DNA of 64,000 nucleotides from Apostichopus japonicus (Eukaryota; Echinodermata; Holothuroidea; Aspidochirotida; Stichopodidae). Of this stretch, positions 23,816 to 35,000 are shown piece by piece. The stretch is taken from positions 12,992,769 to 13,056,768 of the forward strand of contig NC_092572.1 in assembly GCF_037975245.1 (NCBI RefSeq). Direction: 5' to 3'. Made by a program: the position numbers and the translations under genes. The notes below the pieces were generated by a model. The model was not told where the DNA came from. It ran no database searches and was given only the letters and a program-made list of their open reading frames with translations. How positions within the stretch are numbered: the first letter of the stretch is position 1; every line of letters starts with the position of its first letter.

Positions 23816-24425
23816 GTCTGTTCCTGTCATTCTGCATATTTTTTGTTCAATCTGTGCTGTTTTTTGTCTTGTGTCGGTGCTGTCCGTGGTTTAAGGTCTG
23901 TAGCGTCAGTGTATCCTATCGTACAGTGTATAGTCTATGTTGAGCCTAAGCTGCTAATCGTGAGTATCGTTTTTCCGCGTTCGCGGGTTTTTCTGTGCCT
24001 TAGTGTATTCGTTATTTATTGTCTGTAACTTTCATTCTGCATGTTTTTGTGTTCAATGTGAGCTGTTTTTGTCTTGTTTCAGTGCTGTCCGTTGTTTTAG
24101 GTCTGTAACGTCAGTGTATCCTATCGTTCAGTATATTGTCTCTGTTAAGCCTAAGCTGCTAATCGTGAGTATCGATTTTCTGTGTTCGTGGGTTTTCTGT
24201 GCCTTAGTGTATTCGTTATTTATTGTCTGTATCTTTCATTCTGCATGTTATTGTGTTCAATGTGAGCTGTTTTTGTCTTGTTTCAGTTCTGTCCGTAGTT
24301 TTAGGTCTGTAGCGTCATTGTATCCTATCGTTCAGTGTACAGTCTCTGTTAGCCTAAGCTGCCCGTCGTGTGTTCGATTTTCTGTGTACGCTGTTTTTTT
24401 TTTTCTTTGACTTAGTATTTTCGTT
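23816..24425 (+). repeat. Three tandem ~204-bp monomers forming the LINE 5' UTR
   Basis: Units start with GTCTGT at 23816, 24021 and 24225. Each contains TTCTGCAT, GTTCAATGTGAGCTGTTTTT (variant in unit 1), GTATCCTATCGT and CCTAAGCTG, and finishes with a TTAGTGTATTCGTTAT-like segment. The last unit diverges only at its end, where it runs into the ORF1 start codon (TTTTCGTTATGGC). Confidence 0.85.
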
Positions 24426-25361
24426 ATGGCTGTGCCTGATCGTTTAGTCTGCTGTGATGCGTGTAATATGTGGATTGAGTTTGAGATTTCTGGCTTGGAA
24501 TGTGATTTTAAATCAGCATCTAGTGAAGCTATTGTGTTTGTTTGCGATAAGTGTGTGAAACTTAAGGAATTAGAGGAGCTATTGAAAAGCTGTAGTTGTG
24601 TATGGACGGAAGTCGGGAATAGTAGGGCTGTGAGTAGTGCAGTTGCTGAAAGGGATTGTTGCGAGGTTGTTCCAACTTGTAATGGTTTTGACGTGTTACC
24701 TGTGGAGGAGTTGCGTGATGTTGATGATGGGAATGAAGTCTCCCAGGAGGGAAATAGTGAGTGGCTAGTAGTGGACGAAGTGCGTGGTGATTGTGATGTG
24801 ATAGGAGATGGTAGTGTGGTTGTAAACAGCGGTAAGTGGGGACAGGAGAAGTCGAAAGGAAGAATGGTATTGTGTGGGGATTCATTAGTACGGTATGTAG
24901 ACCGAGAGTTCTGCAGGGCGGATAAAGCAAAAAGGGTCAGGGTATGTTTGCCAGGTGCTAAAATCCAGGATGTCAGTAACAGGGTAAACAAAATCGTGTC
25001 AGATGAGGAGGTGGTTGTAGTCCAGGTAGGCACTAACAATGTGCAGAAGGAGTCGCAAAACATTATTCAGTCTAGGTACCACGAATTGATGTGTCGACTA
25101 GCATCAACTCGGGCTAAAGTTGTCATATGCAGTTTGTTGCCAAGATTTGACAGCAAGGTTCTGTCAGAAAAGATTGTAACTTTGAATGGTTTATTGTATA
25201 GTTTGTGTGCCGACTTCGGCTTCACATTTGTTGACATGTGGTCATCTTTCCAGGGTAGAAGGGATCTGTTCGCCAGGGATGGTTTGCACTTAGCTAATAC
25301 TGGGGCCTCGTTGTTTGGTAGGATGGTGAATTACTCTGTTGAACAGCTATGTTTAAACTAA
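24426..25361 (+). CDS. CR1-like ORF1 protein (zinc-finger-like + SGNH esterase)
   Basis: A 311-aa retrotransposon protein. The N-terminus has paired cysteines in PHD-like spacing (LVCCDACNMWIEFEISGL, then VFVCDKC near residue 40), but the His/Cys expected after the Trp are not conserved, so the finger may be degenerate. Residues about 150-305 form an SGNH-hydrolase fold as in CR1 ORF1 esterases: GDSLVRYVDREF (Ser block), VVVQVGTNNVQ (Asn block) and RDGLHLANTGASLF (Asp-His block). A short acidic linker lies between the two parts. In CR1 elements this protein is thought to act in RNP formation or membrane association. The stop overlaps the start of ORF2. Confidence 0.88.
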   Translation: MAVPDRLVCCDACNMWIEFEISGLECDFKSASSEAIVFVCDKCVKLKELEELLKSCSCVWTEVGNSRAVSSAVAERDCCEVVPTCNGFDVLPVEELRDVDDGNEVSQEGNSEWLVVDEVRGDCDVIGDGSVVVNSGKWGQEKSKGRMVLCGDSLVRYVDREFCRADKAKRVRVCLPGAKIQDVSNRVNKIVSDEEVVVVQVGTNNVQKESQNIIQSRYHELMCRLASTRAKVVICSLLPRFDSKVLSEKIVTLNGLLYSLCADFGFTFVDMWSSFQGRRDLFARDGLHLANTGASLFGRMVNYSVEQLCLN

Positions 25362-28294
25362 ATTGGGGGGCGATGAAGTCAGGAATTAGTTTGGATAAGG
25401 ATTATGTTCCTAGTGGAGGCGATTATAGGCGTTTTGAGAGCAAAATAAGTGATAGTCATAGTTCTAACTTTAGGAGGCATGCTAAGGTACATAGTTTCAG
25501 GGATAGGCTGAAGATTGTCTTTACCAATGCTAGAAGTATTCGTAAAAATTTTGCTGAATTTACTGTGCTTCTCGAGGATCTGAAACCGGATGTGTTTGGT
25601 ATCACCGAGTCTTGGTTAAGGGAGGACATTGATAGTGCTGAGGTTTCTCACCCGGGGTATGTTGTGTATCGTCAGGACAGAAGGGATACTCATAATGGGG
25701 TTGGTGGGGGAGTTTTACTGTATGTTAGGGATGACATTGTAAGTGTTGAGAAATCTCAGTTGCAAGGGTCTTTTGTTAATTCTGTCTGGTGCGAGTTGTC
25801 CACAAACAACTCCAAGAGGTCCAGGGACGTTATCACTGTAGGTGTTGTTTACCGCTCTCCTAACAGCAGCGATGATAATGATGTCGTGCTGTTTGATTCA
25901 ATTAGAAAGGCTGCTAAAGGTGATGTTGTTATAATGGGCGACTTTAATTTTCCTGACATTAATTGGATAGATGGTTCTAGTAGTAGGAAAGGTAGTAATT
26001 TTCTAGATGTTGTGCAAGATTGCTTTTTACATCAACATGTTACTTTCCCTACTAGGGGGGATAACATCCTGGATCTTGTTTTGAGTTCTAATCCAAGCAA
26101 TGTTGTTGATTTGACCGGTCTAGGAAAACTAGGAACTAGTGATCATGATATACTAGCTTTTGATGTTGTTTGTAAGGTCGTAAGTTCTATTAGCAAGGAA
26201 AAAGTCCCTGATTTTTCGAGATCAGATACAGAGGCAATTGAAACTTTACTAAAGGGTACAGATTGGATTAATTTGTTTAGTGATATGAGTGCTTCTCAGT
26301 CTTGGATTTGTTTTGCTGATAAATTAAAGGTCATTATGGAAAATCATGTTCCGTGGAAGAATCGTCGTCGTAAAAGCAGTATGCCTCACTGGATGAATAA
26401 GAAAGTTAGATGTGCAATTAGGCAAAAACGTAGAATGTGGAAGTTGTTTAGGAGGACTAAATCTGAATCTCTTTTGGCCAAGTTTAAAATTCATCAGCTG
26501 AAAGTAGAATGCTTAGTCTCTGATGCAAAATTGAATTTCGAAAAAAGCATCGCCCTAAAAATTAAGGATAACCCAAAGGCCTTCTTTTCTTATGTCAGGT
26601 CTAAGCAGAAAGTTAAAGATGCAATTGTTTCCCTTAGAGCACCACAGGCTGATAAGATAGTTACTGATAGTCAGGATCTTGCAGATCTTTTGAACGACTA
26701 TTTTGTGTCGGTTTTCACAAGGGAAGATACGAGTAGTATTCCAGATTTTCAGGGGGGCAGTGATAGGCCTAAACTGGATACGGTCTTATTTTCGGATGAC
26801 GTTGTCTTAAAGGAGCTGCTTCGTCTAAATGTTTCTAAAGCTTCTGGACCGGATGCAATCCATCCGTATTTGTTGAAGACTTTTGCACACTATTTCTGCG
26901 TTCCACTCTCGTTGATTTTTAGTAAATTTATGGATGAAGGTTATGTTCCTAGGGACTGGAGATGTGCTAATATTACCCCAATTTTCAAGAAGGGTGATAA
27001 GACTAAGCCCTGTAATTATAGGCCCGTTAGTCTCACTAGTGTAGTTTGTAAGGTCATGGAGTCTATTGTTAAAAAGTCTTTGGTCTGTCACTTCAGCAGT
27101 CAGTCTTTGATCAGAGAGTCTCAGCATGGCTTTTGTCAAAAAAGGTCTTGTCTCACTAATATCCTTGAGTTTATGGAAGATGTAACAAGCTCACTAAATA
27201 GGCAGATGTCTGTAGATGTTGTGTTCCTGGATTTCCAGAAGGCCTTTGATAAAGTTCCCCACCAGCGTCTTTTACTTAGGCTGAAGAGCATGGGTGTCAT
27301 AGGGAATTTACTGTCTTGGATCGGGAATTGGCTTGGTAATAGGGAACAGAGGGTGGTAATTAATGGCTGTGCTTCTTCTTGGCAGAACGTTACTAGTGGG
27401 GTTCCACAAGGGTCTGTATTAGGTCCCCTGTTGTTTGTTGCCTATATAAATGACATCGACGGAGATATTTTGTGTACAGCTAAGAAGTTTGCTGATGACA
27501 CCAAATTGTATTCTGAGGTCTCTTCCAAAAGCGATTCTGAGAAATTTCAAGCGGATTTAGATAAGATTTTTTCCTGGTCTCAGGGGTGGCAAATGCTTTT
27601 TAATATTGATAAATGTAAGGTAATGCACATTGGTAGTAGTAACCAAAAGTTTACGTACAATCTAGATGGTGTGGAGTTACAGGAGGTCTCTGTTGAAAGA
27701 GACCTAGGTATCTACATTGACTCGTCTCTGCAACCTTCCAAACATTGTCTTGAAGCTGCTAAAAGAGGTAATAGGGTTTTAGGTATGATCAAGAGGAACT
27801 TCAGTTTTCTGAAAGAGGACATCGTAGTTAGGCTTTATAAGCAGTTGGTTAGGCCTCATCTGGAGTATGCTGTGCAGGCTTGGAACCCTTATTTTGCTAA
27901 GGATAAGGAAGTACTTGAAAAGGTCCAGAGGAGGGCTACTAGGATGATTAGTTCCTTAAAGAGGGTTCCTTATTATAGGCGGTTACAACTGTTGAATCTC
28001 ACCACACTGGAGCTTAGGAGGTTACGTGGGGACTTGATCCAGGTTTTCAAGATTGTGTATGGTTTCGACAATTTATCCTTTACCGACTTTTTCATGTCAA
28101 ACAGTAGTTGTACTAGAGGTCATTGTCTTAAACTTCAAAAGTCGCATAGTAGGATTAATATTCGGCATAACTTTTTTTCTAATAGGGTTGTGAATGAGTG
28201 GAATAGTTTGCCTGAGAAAGTTGTACTTGCAAGTAGTGTCAATGGGTTTAAGAATGCTTTGGACAAGCACTTTAAGCATTGTAATCGGGTCTGA
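25349..28294 (+). CDS. CR1-like ORF2: apurinic-type endonuclease + reverse transcriptase
   Basis: A 981-aa enzyme that nicks the target DNA and copies the element RNA at the nick. The endonuclease domain, about residues 50-275, has FTNARSI, DVFGITESWL, VIMGDFNFPDINW and LGTSDHDILAF. The reverse transcriptase, about residues 480-760, has ITPIFKKGDKTKPCNYRPVS, FLDFQKAFDKVPHQ, SGVPQGSVLGPLLF and the catalytic FADDTKLY near residue 714. A thumb-like C-terminal region follows (RPHLEYAVQAWNP, EKVQRRATRM). The frame is uninterrupted. The start ATG at 25349 lies inside the last codons of ORF1, a 13-base overlap in another frame, which suggests termination-reinitiation. Confidence 0.93.
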   Translation: MFKLNWGAMKSGISLDKDYVPSGGDYRRFESKISDSHSSNFRRHAKVHSFRDRLKIVFTNARSIRKNFAEFTVLLEDLKPDVFGITESWLREDIDSAEVSHPGYVVYRQDRRDTHNGVGGGVLLYVRDDIVSVEKSQLQGSFVNSVWCELSTNNSKRSRDVITVGVVYRSPNSSDDNDVVLFDSIRKAAKGDVVIMGDFNFPDINWIDGSSSRKGSNFLDVVQDCFLHQHVTFPTRGDNILDLVLSSNPSNVVDLTGLGKLGTSDHDILAFDVVCKVVSSISKEKVPDFSRSDTEAIETLLKGTDWINLFSDMSASQSWICFADKLKVIMENHVPWKNRRRKSSMPHWMNKKVRCAIRQKRRMWKLFRRTKSESLLAKFKIHQLKVECLVSDAKLNFEKSIALKIKDNPKAFFSYVRSKQKVKDAIVSLRAPQADKIVTDSQDLADLLNDYFVSVFTREDTSSIPDFQGGSDRPKLDTVLFSDDVVLKELLRLNVSKASGPDAIHPYLLKTFAHYFCVPLSLIFSKFMDEGYVPRDWRCANITPIFKKGDKTKPCNYRPVSLTSVVCKVMESIVKKSLVCHFSSQSLIRESQHGFCQKRSCLTNILEFMEDVTSSLNRQMSVDVVFLDFQKAFDKVPHQRLLLRLKSMGVIGNLLSWIGNWLGNREQRVVINGCASSWQNVTSGVPQGSVLGPLLFVAYINDIDGDILCTAKKFADDTKLYSEVSSKSDSEKFQADLDKIFSWSQGWQMLFNIDKCKVMHIGSSNQKFTYNLDGVELQEVSVERDLGIYIDSSLQPSKHCLEAAKRGNRVLGMIKRNFSFLKEDIVVRLYKQLVRPHLEYAVQAWNPYFAKDKEVLEKVQRRATRMISSLKRVPYYRRLQLLNLTTLELRRLRGDLIQVFKIVYGFDNLSFTDFFMSNSSCTRGHCLKLQKSHSRINIRHNFFSNRVVNEWNSLPEKVVLASSVNGFKNALDKHFKHCNRV

Positions 28295-28406
28295 GTGTTT
28301 GTGTCTTCAGTTTTTTTCCCTCTCTTTATAGGGTCCTTGATGGGGACTTAAGTGTCCCTCCTGATCCTTTTTTCTACTAAACTAAACTAAACTAAACTAA
28401 ACTAAT

Positions 28407-29092
28407 AGTTGGCATGGTGTCTGCTTTCTGACTGTTTTTTGTGTCTCAACGTCTCTGTCAATTAGCCTGCCGCATCACTCTCATCTTCCATCCAAATGCA
28501 GGCTCCAAGTGTTGGCTAAGGGAACGGAGGAGAAGGTGAAAAAAATCCCAATTTGTTTATATGATCCGAAGTATACAATCATGGTGACAATGCATGAGAA
28601 GGAATTTTGCCTGCTTCCTAATAACAACTGGGCGGGGAGAGTGCAAAGTGAAGGCGATATGGTACATTTCGTGTGATCGATATTTTTCCTGTGGGCGAAT
28701 ATTTTTATGGTCAGGAAATCTGCGGCGGTCGTTGGACAATAAGTACGATACGATGCAGAAAATTCTAGAATGTACCGGCAACCATTTTAGTTTTCGACAT
28801 TGCACAACCTTCAAGAATTGACTTCTTTATCAGAGAAACATACAGTGCTTGGCTAAATGTAAGAACCATCCGAAAACCATTCCTTTATTTGCTTATGTCC
28901 TTAAATAATGACAAATGGACCACAAGTTTATTAAAAGTGATAATGTTCCTTCCAGAATAACATACTTATAATGCTTATCAGAAAGGGCAATACATTGATC
29001 ATGTATGACGTCATTACGTCGGCAGCTTTTCAACAGTTAAAAACACAACACGTTCCTTTAGTAGATAAGTGTAGAAATAAGAACCTACGAAG
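28407..29092. other. Intergenic region, 5' side of ZPR1
   Basis: No gene recognised. The ZPR1 promoter and 5' UTR are expected in the last few hundred bases. Confidence 0.4.
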
Positions 29093-32000
29093 ATGACTGA
29101 TCAACCGTACGGAAACGTCCCACTTTTCCGGGATCTCTCTGCAGATAGGTTCGAAGACCAGGAAGCAACGGAATTGGAAAGCATGTGTATGAATTGTCAT
29201 GAAGATGTGAGTATCATTTCTGCTGATCATGTTTTCTTCTTGCGTATTGAGTTCATAATAAGTTCAACACAGGTAGTAGTTTTGCGAAATGTATGTGTTT
29301 AGATCGGCCCAAAAGGTCGAGATGCCTGACTGCAGTCGCGCTGTTTCTTTCCGTCTGTCTATTTTAAACAGATTACTTTGTTAAAATTTTGTATAAATTT
29401 TCATTGAAATAAGAAATGGCTACGTTAGCAGGTGGATTTTTCACATATTGGCATTTTGTACTGGATTTGTTTGATAAAAATATTCTAATCCAAGGTTAGC
29501 TAGCTCAATGGCCCCGCTGGATTGCCCTCTCTCAATCTGACATTGACAATCCTTCCACTCTGTGCTGACAGAGGAGCCAGTATAGCTGGCAACATGGATA
29601 AGTTTGCTAGTTTCATTGTATTCTGCAGTTGTGCCTGTGAAAGATCTAACATCTCATCAGCATAACACATTTCCCATCATCCCATCATTGTAGGGTACAA
29701 CTAGACTGCTTCTGACCAAGATTCCATTCTTCAAAGACGTCATCATATCCTCTTTTGATTGTCCTCACTGCGGATACAAAAACAATGAAGTGCAACCTGG
29801 TGGAGCTATCCAAGACAAAGGCATTAAATACACAGTAGAGATCAAAACAGAAAAGGTTTGTATGCATGGTAGTATAGCGTTTTGTTGTAAAAGGCAGCCT
29901 GGTATGGTGTAAATACCTGTAATTTTTTTTTTAAGTTAATGAACAATAGATGTATATTGGTGAAGGGGTGTAATATGAGGGCTTCTCAGCCTATAGACAT
30001 TTTTTGCTCTCGAAGGATTGCTGAAGATAATTTGAGTGTTCCAACAGAAATCTGCATCATAGGAAGACAAAAAGCTGTAACAAAAAAGTGTGCTTGCATA
30101 TATACAGTAGGCTGGGACAAGTTGATTTAAATATTGTCATGGAGATCTTTTTGGCCTTCTGCACACCATCAATTTGATTATTAACCTAGATGCAGTGTCC
30201 ACTAAACCCAAATTTTTTCACCCATTTGTATCACCCATTTGTATTTTTTATTGCTAGTGGAACTATTTAATTGGTTCTTCCAGTCATGTGAAAAGAATAG
30301 TTCCCAAATAGATAAATGAAATATTGTTTTACATATTTGAGTAATTAATTTGTGATCTTTCATCAGGCCGTTATTTCAATGATCTCTAGACTTTTAGATT
30401 ATTTCTTTGTTTTCAGGATATGAGTCGACAAGTAGTCAAGTCTGACTCTGCTTCTGTGGTTTTCCCAGAACTTGATTTTGAAATTCCAGCAAATTCTCAG
30501 AAGGGAGGTGAGCAAATTACATAATTATCCATTTTTTGACATGAAGAATACTACATATGTAGTAAAACCTTTTACAGAGTAAAATCAGGAACAGTTAACC
30601 ATTAAAGAATCAGTTATTAACATTAATATCCAGATATATACATAAATATTCAGTTATATCCATTAAGCTCCATTTAGTTTGAATACTTAGATAAATTTGT
30701 TGCTCATATAACACACACATTTTCATCTAATACGGAAATTATTCATCGTAACATTTCATAATATATTTAATGTTTGTTTGGAATAGTGTTCACCACCATC
30801 GAAGGCCTGATATCTCGAGCTGTGGAGGGCCTGGAGCAAGATCAACCGCTTAGGAGGGTGAGTTAATTTATATGGAGCAATTCATCACAATCCTTTGCTT
30901 AGTTCCATTTCATATAATACGGTACGAATGTAATGATACATGTATAGCATTTATTGTACACCGAATCATACCATTTTCATCACAGGAGAAAAAAAGGAAA
31001 AAAAATTACAAACCTGAAAAGTGATATATACACAATATGTTAACACTAGAGTATTTTCTGATATTAAAAAAAAGAAGATGAAGATATAAATATGTATACA
31101 ATATTTCAAATTATGCAACTAGGAGAACTATAGCTTACAAAACAGATTATGTGACCTGACTTAGTACTGGCGTAGGCCTACTTTACTTTCAACATTACTC
31201 TCTACAGGATTTGTATAGTATGCTAATGTGACATAACAGTCATACAAGTACCAGCAGTTCATGTTGGGGGATGAAACCAAGATTTGTACCCATTCAGAGC
31301 CACAAGGCTCTCCGTACCATGACTTTCATGTCAACAATTTATCTTACTGAGTCTCCTCTTCTCTCCCTAACGCTCTATATTTCTCATTTCCTCAAAGGGG
31401 TAACTGTCTGATTCTCTTCATTGATTCACCAGATTCAACATCCAGAGATGGCAACCAAGATCGATGAGTTTATTCAGAAGCTGAGCTCACTGAAGCCTCC
31501 GTTCACAGTGGTAAGATACAGATCAATACTATATATCCATTTGTGATTCCTTTCTGAAAGTCAAAGTAAATCTAAGCGATGTTGATCGGTTGTAATCATG
31601 ATAACTCTAAAAGTAAATGGTGGTGATATCAAACTTCATACTCGATATGCAGATCCACTTTAATGAGTGCAATTACCTTATCGTTTTTGTGAAGGTCAGA
31701 GTTCAACAGAGGTCAAAGTCTGAAAACTTGTAGGCACAATACCTGCAATAGTAAATCTTTATATGAACTTCATACTGCGATATGTTGATCCACATAAGTG
31801 CAAAGACATTGCAGTTTGCATGGAGCCAGCAGTAGTCAAAATTTGAAAATTTTGTGTACATGTTCTCATTTTAAAAGAAAAAAACAAAGATTTTCATCTG
31901 CTTTTGCTTTTTATTCTGTTTAACACCAGGTTCTAGATGACCCTACTGGGAACAGCTTTATTGAGAATCCGGTTGCCCCTGCAGTGGACCCAGCAATGAC

Positions 32001-35000
32001 AGTCCTGACCTACAAACGGACCCCTGAATTGGACCAACAACTGGGAATTGTGGTAAGTGGTTGGGAGGTTTGGGGTGTAGGGAAATGATACAGCATGAAG
32101 TTCAATGTAAAGAAGCTTAGATTGTTAAACCTCAAAACTGATCAAAGAGAAGCAGTGATGAGGTGTGGCTGCTGAGATGAGAAGTTTGTTAACAGTGTTT
32201 TCTCTAGATCGTAAACGTAAGCTAACATCACCTTGATTGCCATATCCTAAGAATTTTATTGGTCCGCAGAGAGGTTAGAATGTTACGGTATGAGTATTTT
32301 ACATCTCGCTGCACTTAATAGCATGCATGATGCAGAGACGTGTGTTTGTTCTTCCAACAGCCTTCCACCTATGAAGAACCGTCTGGAGCGGCCGGTTCAA
32401 ACCAGAGCAATGCCGGCGATCGCCAAGATGCTGAACAAACAGAGGGCGCTGCAGTATCTAAAGACGAGGTCTTGACTTTTCAAGTGAATTGCTCGAACTG
32501 CAACAGTCCAACTGAGTCACGCATGAAAGTTGTTGGTATCCTTTATATAGTGGAGACAGAGTTTTAGTAAAAGAAAGCCTTGCAAATTAATTTCAACACA
32601 CATACATTCAATATATGATATCGATATTAAAATCCCAAACAAAGACATAACATTAGCTTGACTTGATGAGTGTCATTTCAAATACTGACGGAGGGCGGCC
32701 TAATTTCCACTGTTATTTGGTTTTCGCTTCGCATGTGACCAGTACCATACACAAAAGTGTTTTGGCGGGGAAAAAAATTGTTACGTTTTATTTGGATGTG
32801 GTCAATGACCATCTAAAATGCTCCCCAGCAAATTGAATGAATGGGATGCTGATCATTCCAAGTAACATAAGGTACGAAGTTCTGCACTGACCAAGGAGCT
32901 ACTTATACTCACTCGACTGGGCAATTAGTTAACAACTGTGCTTACTCTAGCATGCAAGAGACTGACACATTCCTCACCAATCAAAAGTAAAGATTTCCAC
33001 AATCGTATTTTATCTACAACATTTCAAGACTTTGAATTGCTAATGTAGCAATGGCAAAGTGTCTAGCCATGTATACATAGTTGAAAGAGAAACATCATAC
33101 TTCACCCCCCCCCCCCCCCACTACTTTAAAATAAAGGGTAATATCACCTTTTTCCCTTAAAGTATCTTGTCTCCTAGCCCCGGAACTCATGTTTCTCCAA
33201 TGTAAACTTTGACGAGGCAACCCTACTTGGAAAAAGTTGACTTCTCTCCTGTATTCAGATTTCCTTAATAATTTCTTTTTAAAGATATTCCGTTCTTCAA
33301 GGAAATAATTCTGATGTCGTTAAACTGCGAGCACTGCGGCTGTAAGTCCAATGAGGTGAAATCTGGATCGGGAGTGGAACCCAAGGGAAAGAAAATCACG
33401 CTGAGAATAACCGATCCCAGTGACTTGAACAGGGATATTCTCAAGGTAAACTCGAGAGAAATAGAGTTAAGTTTGGCTCAGAATCATCACAAGATGAAGA
33501 GGCTAATTTAAGGGCTGGAATTGTTTACATTTGTTAATTTTAATATAAGCTGTCCATCATTCTTTCCCCGAAAACATAACAATATTGATGTTGACCCCCC
33601 TCATTCTGAAATCAAAGGTTCGCTTAGCTACCTAAACTGTACATTTTAATTGAATGGAGTGGTGCTGGCGATCGCTATGGTAACCAGGTGATCATTTGCA
33701 ATCTCATTTGATGGACCAACACTTGATAATTTTGAAAACTATTGCATTATGTATTTTCAAGGGGAATGGAGATTATGGGTTGTGTGTTTGTGTGTGGGGT
33801 GGGGGGGGAGGCAACAGAGGGGGAGAGGTAAGGAGGAGGGGTAAGGAGGAGGAGAAAGATTGTAAGAAGAATGATAAAGGTATCTTTAGGGTATCTCCTC
33901 AGTTTTCTATTTATAGAGTTGCCTATTTCAACTACATATTTACATCCACATCATTCTTTGCCCGTGGCAGTCGGAGACCTGTGGGTTTAGGATTCCCGAG
34001 CTGGAGTTTGAATACTACATGAGCTCCGATGCCGGCAAATTCACGACAGTGGAGGGCATGATCACTTCCATCAAGGAGAATTTTAATCTGGGACAACCGT
34101 TCACGTCCGGTGACAGCGCAAGGGAAGATCGGAAGAGAAAAGTCAATGAATTCACAGACAAGCTTGACCAGGTGAGCCTCCTCATGAATATGCAGATGTG
34201 CTTTAAGAAATTGTTACTTCACATACAGGCGTGCTCATGTATGCCACTTAACTATCACCATATAAAAGCAAACATTTAACAGTTTCATGCCATCTGAAGG
34301 AAAGTGCAAGTTTTGAAGAAAGGAAGCAAATTTTCCTTGGCATATTTATATATATGTGTCGTTATTTCCATTTCATTTAACAGAGTCTCTTCAAAGTATC
34401 AATTTGAGAGCTTTAGGAATCACAAATGATTTCGAGTTGGTTAGCATCATGTTTGATCTCTAGTGAAGGCAAAATATGTAACCAAAACAGAACTAGTATT
34501 GTTGGATACAGGTGCCAAACGCCTACAGTGGAATTACGACCTTCCTTATGGGTTTCGAACCTCTGGACATACAATCAGCATACATAGCCTTGTTGGTTAG
34601 GGTGTCTGCATATAAAGCTGGAGGCCCGGGTTAGAATCCTGGTGGAGGCTGGAAGTTTCTTCACTGCTCTGGATTTTCCAACTAACTACAATTTCTATTT
34701 TTATATTAGAAGCTTGCCTATGGATATTAGCAAGCAAAGGTGTGGATAATTGGAGGAGGGAGGGGGGGGAGGGAGGAACTTGAAATCATCATCAAGAATA
34801 TTCATATGTGCTCTACAATATACCAGTATAATGATGTGAACTCAACGACAAGTGGGAAAACCTTCTAGTAGTTCAAACTGGATATTAAACAATATTTAGT
34901 AAAAAGTAACAATATTGCCAGGACATAATTATTAACAACCGAAAGATTATAACCACTAATTGATTTCATTGATTCAAAATTTGATAATTCAACCAATTGG

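Larger units (their letters stand above)
23700..28406 (+). mobile_element. CR1-like LINE, apparently full length with both ORFs open
   Basis: It has a repeated 5' region (three units of about 204 bp), ORF1 (24426-25361), ORF2 (25349-28294), a short 3' UTR and a terminal TAAAC pentamer array at about 28376-28406. CR1-clade elements typically end in short tandem repeats rather than poly(A). Both ORFs are uninterrupted, which points to a recent insertion. The 5' limit is uncertain (about 23690-23816). Obvious target-site duplications were not found, which is also usual for CR1. A diverged truncated relative is present at 17265-17662. Confidence 0.88.

Noticed and set aside
24332-25063. Open frame of 243 codons on the minus strand
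   Set aside because: It is antisense to CR1 ORF1, has no recognisable domain, and its composition is the complement of the real ORF.
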